This document shows, one piece after another, positions 18,887-28,602 of a stretch of 64,000 nt of DNA; the stretch's first letter is position 1; each line of letters begins with the position of its first letter. A program made the position numbers and the translations under genes. This stretch comes from CAWHXG01 sp963833235 (GTDB lineage: Bacteria > Pseudomonadota > Alphaproteobacteria > Rhodobacterales > Rhodobacteraceae). The notes below the pieces were generated by a model. That model made no database searches and had not been told where the DNA came from. It was given only the letters and a program-made list of their open reading frames with translations. Location: positions 186,001-250,000 of the forward strand of contig CAWHXG010000001.1 of NCBI GenBank assembly GCA_963833235.1, given 5' to 3'.

Positions 18887-19909
18887 CTACTCCCCGGTCA
18901 GCAGGCCCGCATCGCTCAGATACGTGTTGAGAACGTCGAAGACCTCCTGGGCGTTGGCGGACTGGTCGGCGACCGTCTGCCATTCGCCCTGGGCGATCAC
19001 GCGGAACTTGGCCCGTTCCTCCGGCGACCAGTCGCTCACCGTCACGGTGCCGCCGGCCTTCGCCTCTTCCACGGCTTTCTGGTCGCTCTCTTTAAGGGTG
19101 GAGACCTGCTCCTGCTGGAACTCCGCCGCGGCTTCCTCGATCGCGGCGCGCTGCTCGTCGGTCAGACCGTTCCAGACGTCGAGGTTGATCGAGATCTCGA
19201 CCAGCGGCATCGAGTGGAAGCCCGGATAGACCGGGTTCGGCGCCACGTCGTGCAGCCCCTGCGCCTGGTTGACGGAGAAGACGGTATAGTCCGCCGCGTC
19301 GATCACGCCCTTGTCGAGCGAGGTGAAGACTTCGGACGAGGGCAAGTTCACCGGCGAGGCGCCGGCGGCTGCGAAGACCTGCTGCACCAGCCCCTCCGGC
19401 GCCCGCATCTTGAGGCCCTTCAGATCGTCGACGCCGTTCAGGGGTACCTTCGAGACGAAGGCCTCGAGGCCCGGCGTGGAGGCGCCGATGAAGTAGAGGT
19501 TGTAGGGCTCGTAAAGCTCTCGCAGCAGCTCCGCGCCGCCACCCTGCTCGAAGAAGTCGAACATCTCCTGCGGGTCCGAATAGGCGCCCACCGGATTGGC
19601 GATCAGGCTAAAGGCCGGATCCTTTCCGGCGAAATACGATGTGTCGGTGATCTGCCCCTGCAGGATCCCGGCGCCCACGGCCTCAAGGGTTTCGTTGTAT
19701 TCCACGACCGACCCGACCGGCAGCAACTCGATCGTCACCTCGCCGTTCGTCTTCTCGCCGACGGCTTCGGCGAAGAGCGTTTTCTGCAGCTCGAAATTGG
19801 GGTTCCCCGCCGGGTCCGAAGACTGGAAGGTAAGCGCTTGCTGGGCAAATGCCACCGCCGGCAGCACCGCGGTGCCCGCGAGCAGAAATGCAAAAATAGT
19901 CCGTGTCAT
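18887..19909 (-). CDS. TRAP transporter substrate-binding protein (DctP family)
   Basis: This 340-residue periplasmic protein has a signal peptide ending at AFAQQ and DctP-family hallmarks: the central GLKMRAPEG block carrying the carboxylate-binding Arg, and SLDKGVIDAADY. It delivers an organic acid to the permease pair encoded just downstream. The ATG at 19909 follows AGGAGG. The sequence does not identify the substrate, and no catabolic gene is linked directly. Confidence 0.9.
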   Translation of the reverse strand: MTRTIFAFLLAGTAVLPAVAFAQQALTFQSSDPAGNPNFELQKTLFAEAVGEKTNGEVTIELLPVGSVVEYNETLEAVGAGILQGQITDTSYFAGKDPAFSLIANPVGAYSDPQEMFDFFEQGGGAELLRELYEPYNLYFIGASTPGLEAFVSKVPLNGVDDLKGLKMRAPEGLVQQVFAAAGASPVNLPSSEVFTSLDKGVIDAADYTVFSVNQAQGLHDVAPNPVYPGFHSMPLVEISINLDVWNGLTDEQRAAIEEAAAEFQQEQVSTLKESDQKAVEEAKAGGTVTVSDWSPEERAKFRVIAQGEWQTVADQSANAQEVFDVLNTYLSDAGLLTGE

Positions 19910-20023
19910 GTGATGATCCTCCTCAGTTCAGTGTGGATTGACTGTTAACCAAGAGCAACCCGGCTCCTGGGAAATCTTGGGTCGCCTGATGGGGCTGGGG
20001 TCGCGACAGCCCCGCCATTGTCC

Positions 20024-21006
20024 TCAAGCACTGTCATTCCGGATGGTGCGGCGCTGAAGGCGAACGAGAACCGCGTTGCGCAGGGAATTGAGCAGCACGG
20101 CGACGAAGATGATGCCGGCCTGCACCAGGGGTTGCAGGTAGATGTCGACCCGCAGGAACACGAGCCCGGACTGCACCATCTGGATCAGCACAGCGCCCAG
20201 CACGGTGCCCGGCAGCACGCTTCCCACGCCGCCGAAGAGCGACGTGCCACCCAGGACCGCGGCCGCGATGGCATAAAGTTCCGCGAACTCGCCAAAGCCG
20301 GCATTGACGATGCCCAGTTGCGAGACAGAGACGAAGCCGGCCAGCGCCGCGCAGGCCCCGCAAACCAGATAGGCCGTGACCAGAGTGCGCCCGACCGCAA
20401 TGTTGGCCTTCGCCGCAGCCCGGGGGTCGTTGCCCACCGCATAGATATGCCGCCCGACAGGTGTGCGCGACAGCACGAGCTGCGCGACCAGCGCCACGAT
20501 CAGGAAGGCGAGGATCGGATTGGCACGGCGAAGGTATCGCCCGAGCCAAAGCGCAGCACCTCGTTGGGCAGCATCACGCCGCGAGATTGGGTGAGCTGCA
20601 GCGCCAGCCCGCGCCCGGCCACCAGCGTGCCAAGCGTCACGATGAAGGGCACCATGCCCAGGCGCACGATCATGAAGGCGTTCACCGCCCCGAAGCAGAG
20701 GCCCGTGGCGATGCACGCGGCGAAGGCCAGGAGCGGCGGCGCGTCGAAGTTCTGCATCAGGAGCCCGGCCACCACCGCCGAGAGATACATGTTCGTGCCC
20801 ACCGAAAGGTCGATGCCCCCTGTGAGCATCACGAAGGTCATGCCGACCGCAACGATGCCGATGAAGCTGGCCTGCTTCACGATGTTCTCGAAGCTCTGAA
20901 GCTGCAAAAAACGTTCCGACGCCAGCCCGAAGGTCAGGAAGATGAGGATGAACAGGATCAGCGGCGCAAGGCGCAAGAGGATCGTGGTGGAGCGCGGACC
21001 GATCAT
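20024..21006 (-). pseudogene. Sugar ABC transporter permease (RbsC type), one frameshift
   Basis: This membrane permease of a CUT2 sugar importer is read in two frames. The first begins MIGPRSTT and includes GIVAVGMTFVMLTGGIDLSVG, the family signature. The second resumes NPILAFLIVALV and includes RTPVGRHIYAVGNDPRAA and GTSLFGGVGSV. One base is missing near 20520 (AATCC where AAATCC would be in frame). Restoring it gives exactly 327 residues plus stop. Its ATG overlaps the ATPase stop (ATGA). With the genes to 24677 it forms the likely D-apiose importer. Confidence 0.85.
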
Positions 21007-22520
21007 GCCGCCGCCTCGCGCCCGCGCCCGAAGGCGGCGGCGAGGATCGCCTCGGTCGAGAAATCGCCGCGGTCGAACCGACCCACGATCTCGCCGGCGC
21101 GCATCACCACGATCCGGTCGCTGACCCCGATAAGCTCCTCCAGCTCCGACGAGATGTAGAGAACGCCGGTGCCCTCGGCGGCCAGCTCGTTCATGATCGT
21201 GAAGACCTCGTATTTCGCGCCCACGTCGATGCCGCGCGTCGGCTCGTCCATGATGAGCAGCGCGGGCCGGTCCACCAGCCACTTGCCGATGACGACCTTC
21301 TGCTGGTTGCCACCCGAAAGGCTGCGCGCCGGTTGGGCCAGGCCCTCGTCCGCCGCCTTCAGGCGCAACTTGGCGCCGAGGGACTGCGCACTGTCAAGCA
21401 TCCGCCCCGCGCTCACCAGCCCGCTTGTGCCGCGGAAGGCCTTGAGCGAGACGAGCGCCATGTTCTCGGGGATGGAGCTGTCCATCAACAGCCCCTCGGC
21501 GCGCCGGTCCTCGGTGACGAAGGCGAGGCCGCGCGCGATGCGTTCCCGCGGGCCGCCCGTAAGCGCGGTGTCGCCGAGCGTGATCGCGCCATCCGCATGG
21601 GGATCGAGCCCGAAGACAATGCGCGCCAGCTCTGACCGGCCCGCCCCCATCAGTCCGAAAACCCCCAGAACCTCGCCGCGGTGGATCCGCAGTGAGACGT
21701 CCCGCACCACGCCGGGTTGCGAGACGCGCGCAAGCTCCAGCATCACCTCCGCGCCCGGGGTATGGGCACGCGGCGGGAAGAGCTGGTCGATCTCCCGGCC
21801 GACCATCATCGAGATCATCCGCGACACGTCGAACTCGCCGATCGGCCCGCCGCCCACGCGGGCGCCGTCGCGCAGCACCACCACATCGTCGGCCAGGGCC
21901 AGCACGTCCTGCAGCACGTGGCTGATGTAGATCATCGAGCAGCCATCCGCCCGCAGCTCGCGCAAGAGTTTAAAAAGGCGCTCCGTCTCGCGGGTGGTCA
22001 GCGAGGTCGTCGGTTCGTCGAGGATGATGATGCGGGCCTTGGCGGCGAGCGCCTTGGCGATCTCCACCAGCTGCCGCTCTCCGGCTGCCAGCGTCTCTAC
22101 CCTCGTCTCGGGCGAAATATCGAGCCCGACGCGGGCCAGCATCTCGGCCGCGTCTCGCCGCATGGCCCGGTGGCGGATGAAGGGGCCCACCCTCGGCATC
22201 CTGTCGACGAAGATGTTCTCGGCGATGGACAGGTTGGTGAAGAGGTTCAGCTCCTGGTGGATGAAGGCGATGCCGGCGGCCACGGCATCGGCCGGCGCCA
22301 CGGGCGCATAGGGTGCCCCATCCAGCGTCATCGCGCCGCCGTCGGGGGGCAGCACGCCACCCAGCATGTTCATCATGGTAGATTTTCCGGCGCCGTTCTC
22401 GCCAATCAGCGCAAGGATGGCACCAGGGCGCAGGGAAAGGTCCACGCCCTTTACGGCGGGCACACCGAAGAAGGATTTGGCGAGGCCGCGAAAGACCAGC
22501 TCCGGGGCCGTCACCGCCAT
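21003..22520 (-). CDS. Sugar ABC transporter ATP-binding protein (RbsA type)
   Basis: This 505-residue protein has two ATPase domains, as in RbsA/XylG. The first has Walker A GENGAGKST, an ABC signature position and Walker B IIILDEPT. The second has a degenerate P-loop (GLMGAGRSE), the signature LSGGNQQK and Walker B LLIMDEPTRG followed by DVGAKYEVF. It powers sugar uptake with the two flanking permeases. The ATG at 22520 overlaps the upstream permease stop and its own stop overlaps the downstream permease start. A longer open frame to 23219 is an out-of-frame shadow of the permease gene. Confidence 0.92.
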   Translation of the reverse strand: MAVTAPELVFRGLAKSFFGVPAVKGVDLSLRPGAILALIGENGAGKSTMMNMLGGVLPPDGGAMTLDGAPYAPVAPADAVAAGIAFIHQELNLFTNLSIAENIFVDRMPRVGPFIRHRAMRRDAAEMLARVGLDISPETRVETLAAGERQLVEIAKALAAKARIIILDEPTTSLTTRETERLFKLLRELRADGCSMIYISHVLQDVLALADDVVVLRDGARVGGGPIGEFDVSRMISMMVGREIDQLFPPRAHTPGAEVMLELARVSQPGVVRDVSLRIHRGEVLGVFGLMGAGRSELARIVFGLDPHADGAITLGDTALTGGPRERIARGLAFVTEDRRAEGLLMDSSIPENMALVSLKAFRGTSGLVSAGRMLDSAQSLGAKLRLKAADEGLAQPARSLSGGNQQKVVIGKWLVDRPALLIMDEPTRGIDVGAKYEVFTIMNELAAEGTGVLYISSELEELIGVSDRIVVMRAGEIVGRFDRGDFSTEAILAAAFGRGREAAA

Positions 22521-23647
22521 CAGGTGACCCCCAGAAGCGCGCGCCGCTGCACGTCGAGCCAAGCCGCGGCCAGGATCACGCCGCCCTTTACCATCAGCAC
22601 GGTGAAGTAGCTGAGATTCAGCAGGTTCAGCGCGTTGGACAGCAGAACGAAGAGGATCACGCCGTAGACCGTCCACAGGATCTTGCCGCGCCCCCCGAAA
22701 AGCGAGGTGCCGCCGATCACCGTGGCGCCGATCACGTCGAGCAGCAGGTTCAGATTGTCGCCGAAGGCCGGCCGCCCCATGTCGAGCCGCGCCGAATAGA
22801 GCATCGCGCCGACCGCCGCGCAGACCCCGGATATGACGTAGCACAGGAAGATCACGCGCCGCACCGGCACGCCGGAGATAAGCGCGGCGCGGGGGTTCAT
22901 GCCGGTGGCATAGACCCAGCGGCCGAAGACCGTGCGCGTCAGCACCAGATGCGCGGCCACGGCCAGCCCGCCGACGATCAGCGCCGACCAGGAGAACACG
23001 CCCCAGAGGCCACGATCCGCCATGTTGCCGAAGCTGTCCGGCAGGTTGGTGACGTTCTCGGAGCGGGTCATCCAGACGGCGAAAGCCGAGAAGAAGAGCA
23101 GCGAGACCAGCGTCATCATGAAGGCGGGGATGCGGAAGGTGGCAATGACCCCGCCGATCAGCGCCCCGATGGCGGCGCCCGAGGCCACCATCGTCAAAAG
23201 GCCCATCGGCAGGGTCCACCAGCCCCCCGAGAAGATGCCGCCGTCCTCGTCCATCACCACGCCCCAGAGGGCCGATTTCTCGAAGAGCACCGGATCGGCG
23301 CCGATCGTCATCACCGCGGCACCCAGAACGCTCGCCACCGCCACCACGGCGATCTGGCTGAGGTCGATGCCGCCGAGGATCATCACGTAGGTCTGGCCAA
23401 TGGCGATGGCGAGCAGCGGCCAGTAGTTCGATAGAAGGTTGGAGACGTTGCCGGGGCTGGCGATGCGCGGGATGAACGGCAACACCGCCAGCAGAAGGAC
23501 CGCGCTGAGGATCAGCACGAATTGCTCGGACATAAGCGCGCGGCGGAAGAGGCGGCCGGCGAGGCCGCCGCCCGAAGGCCCGGCCCCGCCGCGCGCGGCG
23601 CCCGTCGACAGGGCGGGGCCATCCTTGGTGCCGGCGTCGGTTGGCAT
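22520..23647 (-). CDS. Sugar ABC transporter permease (RbsC type)
   Basis: This 375-residue integral membrane protein of the CUT2 family contains AIGQTYVMILGGIDLSQ, RTVFGRWVYATGMNPRAA and GGTSLFGGRGKI, the matching signatures of RbsC permeases. It has roughly ten membrane helices and a glycine/alanine-rich N-terminal extension of about 35 residues. It partners the other permease and the ATPase in the presumed apiose importer. The gene follows the binding-protein gene at 28 bases. Confidence 0.9.
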   Translation of the reverse strand: MPTDAGTKDGPALSTGAARGGAGPSGGGLAGRLFRRALMSEQFVLILSAVLLLAVLPFIPRIASPGNVSNLLSNYWPLLAIAIGQTYVMILGGIDLSQIAVVAVASVLGAAVMTIGADPVLFEKSALWGVVMDEDGGIFSGGWWTLPMGLLTMVASGAAIGALIGGVIATFRIPAFMMTLVSLLFFSAFAVWMTRSENVTNLPDSFGNMADRGLWGVFSWSALIVGGLAVAAHLVLTRTVFGRWVYATGMNPRAALISGVPVRRVIFLCYVISGVCAAVGAMLYSARLDMGRPAFGDNLNLLLDVIGATVIGGTSLFGGRGKILWTVYGVILFVLLSNALNLLNLSYFTVLMVKGGVILAAAWLDVQRRALLGVT

Positions 23648-23675
23648 TCCGGTGGTCCCGCCTCAGACCGTCAGG

Positions 23676-24677
23676 TCACTGCTCGGCCAGCAGGACGCAG
23701 CCCCACATGTCCATCTCACGCTCCGCGAGATTGTCCTGGGTCAGGGCGAAGCCTTCATCCGGGATCATCTCGTTCGGCGTGGCATCGCCGCTCTCGATCG
23801 CCTCAAGCAGGGCGTTGACCGTCGCATCCGCCTCGAAGAACAGGTCCTGCACGCCGGTCGCGTCGACGTAGCCGTCCTTGATGAGCTGGCAGGCGGTCAC
23901 GTCGCCGTCGAGCCCGCCGAGGATCACGTGCCCGTCCTCGCCCTTCGGGTTCCACATGCCGCGCTGCGCGAGGGCCGCGCGGATCTGCGGGAAGAGGAAA
24001 TCCGACGACGTGAAGATCAGGTCGACGTCGGGCGTCGCTTGAAGCGCGCTCTCGAGGTTCGCCAGGGCCACGGAGGCATCCCATTCGGTGGGAACCTCGA
24101 TGGCCTCTTCGAAGAGGTCCGGGTTGGCGTTGATGACGTTGAAGAAGCCCTCGCGCCGCCCGATGGCGTTGGTATCGGCGAGCGCACCGACCATGATCAG
24201 CGGCTGCACCTTGCGGTCGAGCTCCAGCGCCCTAGCCTGCTCGGCCAGATGCTCCACCGCCGCTTCGGCGATGGCGACGTTGTCGGCGACCACGACGATG
24301 GCGTCGTGCGGATTGTCGGGGTTGGGCGGGCGGTTGAAGACGGCGACAGGGATCTCGGCGGCATTGGCCTCCTCGATCATGCGGATCACGCTCTCGCCGT
24401 CCTGCGGGATGATGATGATCCCGTCGACGTCCTGGGTGATGCAGTCGCGGATCTGCTCGAGCTGCTTGTTGGCATCCTCGTTGGCGTTGACCTCTATGAC
24501 CTCGATGCCCTGCTCTGTGAGCGAGGTCGTCATGGCCTTGTGCCCCGCTACCCAGAATTCCGTCTCGAGGGTCTGGTAGGCGAAGCAGATGGTGGCATCC
24601 TCGGTCTGGGCGGCAACGGGCAGGCCCGCGCAGGCGGCAAGACCGGCGGCGGCGAACATCTTGGTCGGTCGGATCAT
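23676..24677 (-). CDS. Sugar ABC transporter substrate-binding protein (RbsB type), probable D-apiose binder
   Basis: This 333-residue periplasmic binding protein has a signal peptide (AGLPVAAQTED) and the type I fold: ICFAYQTLETEFWVAGHKAM, VDGIIIIPQDGESV and PVAVFNRPP, with a late GLDGDVTACQL block. It is first in a four-gene importer operon transcribed away from the apiose genes, sharing their promoter region. Apiose specificity is inferred from this context. The ATG at 24677 follows AAGGGAGA. Confidence 0.88.
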   Translation of the reverse strand: MIRPTKMFAAAGLAACAGLPVAAQTEDATICFAYQTLETEFWVAGHKAMTTSLTEQGIEVIEVNANEDANKQLEQIRDCITQDVDGIIIIPQDGESVIRMIEEANAAEIPVAVFNRPPNPDNPHDAIVVVADNVAIAEAAVEHLAEQARALELDRKVQPLIMVGALADTNAIGRREGFFNVINANPDLFEEAIEVPTEWDASVALANLESALQATPDVDLIFTSSDFLFPQIRAALAQRGMWNPKGEDGHVILGGLDGDVTACQLIKDGYVDATGVQDLFFEADATVNALLEAIESGDATPNEMIPDEGFALTQDNLAEREMDMWGCVLLAEQ

Positions 24678-24791
24678 GAGGGTCTCCCTTTGGTTGGCGG
24701 CCGGTCCTCCGCCGGCTTGGCCTACTCATCAACTTATTATACCAGTAGGGGCATGGTGCAACAGGTTTCCTCGCGGGAAGGACTGACGAGC
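24678..24791. promoter_or_regulatory. Divergent promoter region of the apiose importer and catabolic operons
   Basis: These 114 bases lie between the importer operon (minus) and apnL (plus). An AT-rich stretch at 24727-24745 includes ATACCAGTA (24739-24747). ATACCA is the half-site of UxuR/FadR-type GntR operators (TGGTAT/ATACCA), and the same half-site occurs in the regulator/apnO promoter at 31743. This is a candidate operator for the GntR protein encoded at 31852. Confidence 0.45.
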
Positions 24792-26411
24792 ATGGACGAG
24801 ACGGCGCGCGACATCGCCCTGGGGCCGCTGGCCTACCGGCTGGAGGACGGGGCGGTGCGCTGCGTCACCTGGCGCGGCGTCGAGATACTGCGCGGCCTGT
24901 CGGCCCCCGTCCGGGATACCGATTGGGGAACGCTGGCCGAAGAGGGGGCGGCGTGGACCCATGACGTTGGGCCCGAACGCGCCGTTCACGAGCGGCGGTT
25001 CGCCCTCGCGGGCGGGGCCATCGCCGGTCGGATGCGGATCGAGGCGTGGGCGGAGGGGCGGCTCGCCGCCGAAATCAAGCTGACCGCCGCGCGGGACATC
25101 GAGACGAACCGGGCGGGTTTCACCCTGCTGCATCCGTTGCGCGGCGTCGTCGGCACAGAGGCCGTCGTCATCCGGTCCGATGGCACGAGAGTGGCATTCC
25201 GTTTTCCAAAGCGCATCTCGCCCGATCAGCCCGCGACCGATATCGCCGGACTGACACAGACAATCCAGGGAGTGGACGTTGCGTTTGCGATGGAGGGCGA
25301 GGTCTTCGAGATGGAGGATCAGCGCAACTGGTCGGACGCCTCTTTCAAGACCTACTGCCGCCCGCTCTCCCGCCCCATGCCGCAGAGGATCGCCGCCGGA
25401 GAGACCCTGCGGCAGACGGTATGCCTAACTATAAGTGGCAGGCCGGCCGGGGCCGCGGCGGCGGACCCTGCGCCGCGCAGCGTGACGATGCCGGAGATCC
25501 TGCTGGCGGTGCAGCCCGGCTGGCTTGTAAGCGAGTTCCCGGGCAACGCAGCCCTCCTGCGGGCCGCGCCCGGGCTGGACTGGTCGAAAGCCGCGCTGCG
25601 CCGGCTGGCGGATGCCCTGCGCGGTCGGCCGCTGGACGTGGAGGTCGTGATCCCGGAGGGCGCGGCGCCGGATGCCGTGCTGGGGGGGCTTGCCAGCCGC
25701 CTTGCCGAGGCCGGGCTTGCCGCGCGGCATGTGATCGCCCTTCCGGAGCCATTTCTCAAAAGCCACCAGCCGGGGGGGGCCTGGCCCGCGGGCACCTCGC
25801 CCGAAGCGGCGATGGAGGCGGCGCGCCGGGCCTTTCCGACAGCACGGGTCGGCGCCGGGATGCTGACGAACTTCACAGAGCTCAACCGCCGCCGCCCCGA
25901 CGGCGGCGCCTACGTGACCCACGGCAACGCCGCCATCGTCCATGCCGCCGATGACACCTCTGTCCTGCAGACGCTGGAGGCCCTGCCCGATATCCTCGCC
26001 TCCGCCGGCGCGATCGCCGGCGACCGGCCGTTGCGGCTGGGCCTCGTGGCCATCGCCATGCGGTCCAACCCATACGGCGCCGGCCTATCGGCCAATCCGC
26101 ACGGGCAAAGGGTCACGATGACAGACGACGATCCGCGGCAAGGCACCGCCTTCGCCGCCGCCTATGCGGTTGCGGTCGCGGCACTCGCCGCGCATGCCGG
26201 CGCCCGGGCCATAGCACTTGGCGCGCCCTCGGGGCCCTTCGGCGTCGTCGGTCGGCCGATCGGCGCCGCCGTGGCGGCGCTGGCCGCGCTGGCCGGCGCG
26301 CGCGCCGAGATCGCCGGTACGCCGCCGGGGCCGATGACCCTCACTGCGGGGTCGCGGCGCATAGCACTGTCGGCAGCGGATGCGATGCCGCACTTGGAGG
26401 GCTTCGAATGA
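24792..26411 (+). CDS. apnL: D-apionate lactonase
   Basis: This 539-residue protein matches the family found in D-apiose catabolic loci that opens D-apionolactone to D-apionate. It has an N-terminal beta-rich part (FTLLHPLRGVVG, VAFRFPKRISPDQP) and a C-terminal barrel with AGMLTNFTELNRRRP, VTHGNAAIVHAADDTSV and NPYGAGLSANPHGQR. The ATG at 24792 follows GGAAGGA; an ATG at 24752 in the same frame is possible but poorly spaced from its Shine-Dalgarno. Its stop overlaps the apsD start (ATGA). The call rests on family resemblance plus the surrounding apiose genes. Confidence 0.8.
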   Translation: MDETARDIALGPLAYRLEDGAVRCVTWRGVEILRGLSAPVRDTDWGTLAEEGAAWTHDVGPERAVHERRFALAGGAIAGRMRIEAWAEGRLAAEIKLTAARDIETNRAGFTLLHPLRGVVGTEAVVIRSDGTRVAFRFPKRISPDQPATDIAGLTQTIQGVDVAFAMEGEVFEMEDQRNWSDASFKTYCRPLSRPMPQRIAAGETLRQTVCLTISGRPAGAAAADPAPRSVTMPEILLAVQPGWLVSEFPGNAALLRAAPGLDWSKAALRRLADALRGRPLDVEVVIPEGAAPDAVLGGLASRLAEAGLAARHVIALPEPFLKSHQPGGAWPAGTSPEAAMEAARRAFPTARVGAGMLTNFTELNRRRPDGGAYVTHGNAAIVHAADDTSVLQTLEALPDILASAGAIAGDRPLRLGLVAIAMRSNPYGAGLSANPHGQRVTMTDDDPRQGTAFAAAYAVAVAALAAHAGARAIALGAPSGPFGVVGRPIGAAVAALAALAGARAEIAGTPPGPMTLTAGSRRIALSAADAMPHLEGFE

Positions 26412-27424
26412 CCAAACGCGGCGCGCTGATCGGCTGCGGCTTCTTCGCCGGGAACCACATGAATGCCTGGGCCGCGCTCGACGGCGCCGAGATCGTGGCG
26501 CTTTGCGACCGCGACAGGCCCCGCGCGGAGGCGATGGCGCGGCGCTTCGGGATCGCGGCCGTCCATGAGGATGCGGGCGAGATGTTCGCCGCCGAACGGC
26601 TCGACTTCGTGGACATTGCCACGCAGGCGCCCTCTCACCGGCCGTTGGTGGAACTGGCCGTGGGCCATGCCGGCTTGGTGATCTGCCAGAAACCCTTCGC
26701 CGAGACGATGGAGGATGCGAAGGCCATGGTGGACGCCGCCGAGCGCGCCGGCGTGCCCCTGCTCGTTCACGAGAACTTCCGCTGGCAGGCCCCGCTGCTG
26801 CGGGTGAAGGCGCTGATGGAGGCGGGGCGGATCGGCCCGGCCCGCTGGGCGCAGCTCTCGTTTCGGCACGGCTACGACAATTACGGCAACCAGCCCTACC
26901 TGCGCGAGATCGAGCGCTTCGCGATCATGGACGTGGGCCTGCACCTCTTCGACGTGGCCCGCTCGCTGCTGGGCGAGGCGCGGGACGTGTCCTGCACCAC
27001 CCAGACCCGCAATCCCGAGGTGCGCGGCGAGGACAGCTTCACCACGCTCACCACCCATGAGGGCGGCGCCACCTGCATCTGCGACTGCACGTTCGACGCG
27101 CGCCGCAGTCCCGACCCTTTTCCCGGCACCGCCTGCACCGTGGAGGGCGACGAGGGAAGCCTCGTTCTTGACCCGTTCGGACGGCTGACGATTCACGGCC
27201 GCGATAGCAGCGCGGTCGAGGATCTGGACCCGCCGGTTCCGCCCTGGGGCGAACGGCCCTGGCATGTCGTGCAAGGCAGCGTGGCGAACTTGCAGGCCCA
27301 TGCGCTGGAGGTGATGCACGGGCGCGCCGAGCCGCAACCCTCGGGCGCCGACAACCTGCGCACCTTGGGCCTGGCCTTCGGGGCCTACGAGGCGGCAAAG
27401 GCCCGGAAGGTGGTGACACTGTGA
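26408..27424 (+). CDS. apsD: D-apiose dehydrogenase (Gfo/Idh/MocA family)
   Basis: This 338-residue NAD(P)-dependent oxidoreductase has an N-terminal Rossmann domain (GALIGCGFFAGNHMNAW), the conserved catalytic Lys in CQKPFAE (EKP in most relatives) and the substrate-domain segment IMDVGLHLFDVARSL with the conserved His. In apiose loci this enzyme oxidises D-apiose to apionolactone. It is coupled by overlap to apnL upstream and to the RuBisCO-like gene downstream. Confidence 0.8.
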   Translation: MTKRGALIGCGFFAGNHMNAWAALDGAEIVALCDRDRPRAEAMARRFGIAAVHEDAGEMFAAERLDFVDIATQAPSHRPLVELAVGHAGLVICQKPFAETMEDAKAMVDAAERAGVPLLVHENFRWQAPLLRVKALMEAGRIGPARWAQLSFRHGYDNYGNQPYLREIERFAIMDVGLHLFDVARSLLGEARDVSCTTQTRNPEVRGEDSFTTLTTHEGGATCICDCTFDARRSPDPFPGTACTVEGDEGSLVLDPFGRLTIHGRDSSAVEDLDPPVPPWGERPWHVVQGSVANLQAHALEVMHGRAEPQPSGADNLRTLGLAFGAYEAAKARKVVTL

Positions 27425-28602
27425 GCGCGCGGTTCGAGGCGGACTATACCATCGAGACGGCGGAAGACCCGGCCGCCGCCGCCGAGGTCATGGCGGGCGA
27501 GCAGTCTTCCGGCACCTTCACCCCCGTTCCGGGCGAGACGCCGGAGCTGAAGGAGCGGGCCGCAGCCCGGGTCGAGCGGATCGAGGAGGTCGAGGGCGCG
27601 GCCCGCCCCTCTCTGCCGACGCCGGCCAACCCCGACGGGCCGGTTCGGCGCGCGCGGGTGACCCTTTCGTGGCCAATGGCGAACATCGGGCCCTCCCTGC
27701 CCAATCTCGTGGCCACGGTTGCCGGCAACCTCTTCGAGCTGCGGACCTTCTCGGGGCTGCGCATCGAGGATATCCGGCTTCCCCCCGCCTTTGCCGCCGC
27801 TGGCCCCGGCCCACGGTTCGGCGTGTCCGGCACGCGGCGGCTGACCGGGGTGGAGGGGCGCCCGCTGATCGGAACCATCGTGAAACCCTCGGTCGGGTTC
27901 ACCCCTGGGGGCACCGCCGAACTGGTGCGCGAGATGGCCGAAGCCGGGCTCGACTTCATCAAGGACGACGAGTTACAGAGCGATGGCCCCGCCTGCCCCT
28001 TCGAGGATCGAGTGCGCGCGGTGATGGACGTTCTGAAGGCCCATGCCGATGCCGCGGGCCGGCTGCCGATGTTCGCCTTCAACCTCACCGGCGAGGTCGA
28101 CGAGATGCGGCGGCGGCACGACATCGTGCGTGACGCCGGCGGCACCTGCGTGATGGTCTCGATGAACTCTGTGGGGCTCGCGGGCTTTCTCGCCCTGTCC
28201 CGCCATGCGGAGATGCCGATCCACGCCCACCGCAACGGCTGGGGCACGATCTCGCGGCATCCGATGCTCGGGTGGTCCCACGTGGCCTGGGCGAAACCGT
28301 GGCGCCTGGCCGGGGCGGACCACATGCACGTGAACGGGCTGGCCAACAAGTTCTGCGAACCCGACGAGAGCGTCGTCGCCTCCGCCCGGTCGCTGCTGAC
28401 CCCGATGCTGGAGGAGGCGCCCTGCTGCGCCATGCCGGTCTTCTCGTCCGGGCAGACGACGGCGCAGGCGGGCCCCACCTACAGCGCCCTGGGATCAGCC
28501 GATCTGATCCACGCGGCGGGCGGCGGGATCATTGGCCATCCGGACGGACCACGGGCGGGAGTGGCAGCCATGCGGGCGGCCTGGGCAGAGGCGATGGCGT
28601 GA
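27421..28602 (+). CDS. RuBisCO-like protein acting on 3-oxo-isoapionate 4-phosphate (OiaX or OiaT)
   Basis: This 393-residue form IV RuBisCO-like protein keeps most catalytic positions: Lys155 in TIVKPSVG, the carbamylation/metal triad Lys181-Asp183-Glu184 in FIKDDE, the His-Arg pair in HAHRNGWG, a loop-6-like Lys310 in GLANKFCE and SSGQTT near the phosphate site. In apiose pathways such proteins either decarboxylate 3-oxo-isoapionate 4-phosphate (OiaX) or split it to 3-phosphoglycerate and glycolate (OiaT). The kinase gene directly follows, overlapped by GTGA, which fits either role. The sequence alone does not decide between them. Confidence 0.85.
   Translation: MSARFEADYTIETAEDPAAAAEVMAGEQSSGTFTPVPGETPELKERAAARVERIEEVEGAARPSLPTPANPDGPVRRARVTLSWPMANIGPSLPNLVATVAGNLFELRTFSGLRIEDIRLPPAFAAAGPGPRFGVSGTRRLTGVEGRPLIGTIVKPSVGFTPGGTAELVREMAEAGLDFIKDDELQSDGPACPFEDRVRAVMDVLKAHADAAGRLPMFAFNLTGEVDEMRRRHDIVRDAGGTCVMVSMNSVGLAGFLALSRHAEMPIHAHRNGWGTISRHPMLGWSHVAWAKPWRLAGADHMHVNGLANKFCEPDESVVASARSLLTPMLEEAPCCAMPVFSSGQTTAQAGPTYSALGSADLIHAAGGGIIGHPDGPRAGVAAMRAAWAEAMA

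Noticed and set aside
23439..24791. Extended N-terminus of the apnL frame back to 23439
   Set aside because: This part overlaps the binding-protein gene on the other strand and lacks family similarity; the ribosome site at 24778-24784 supports the start at 24792.
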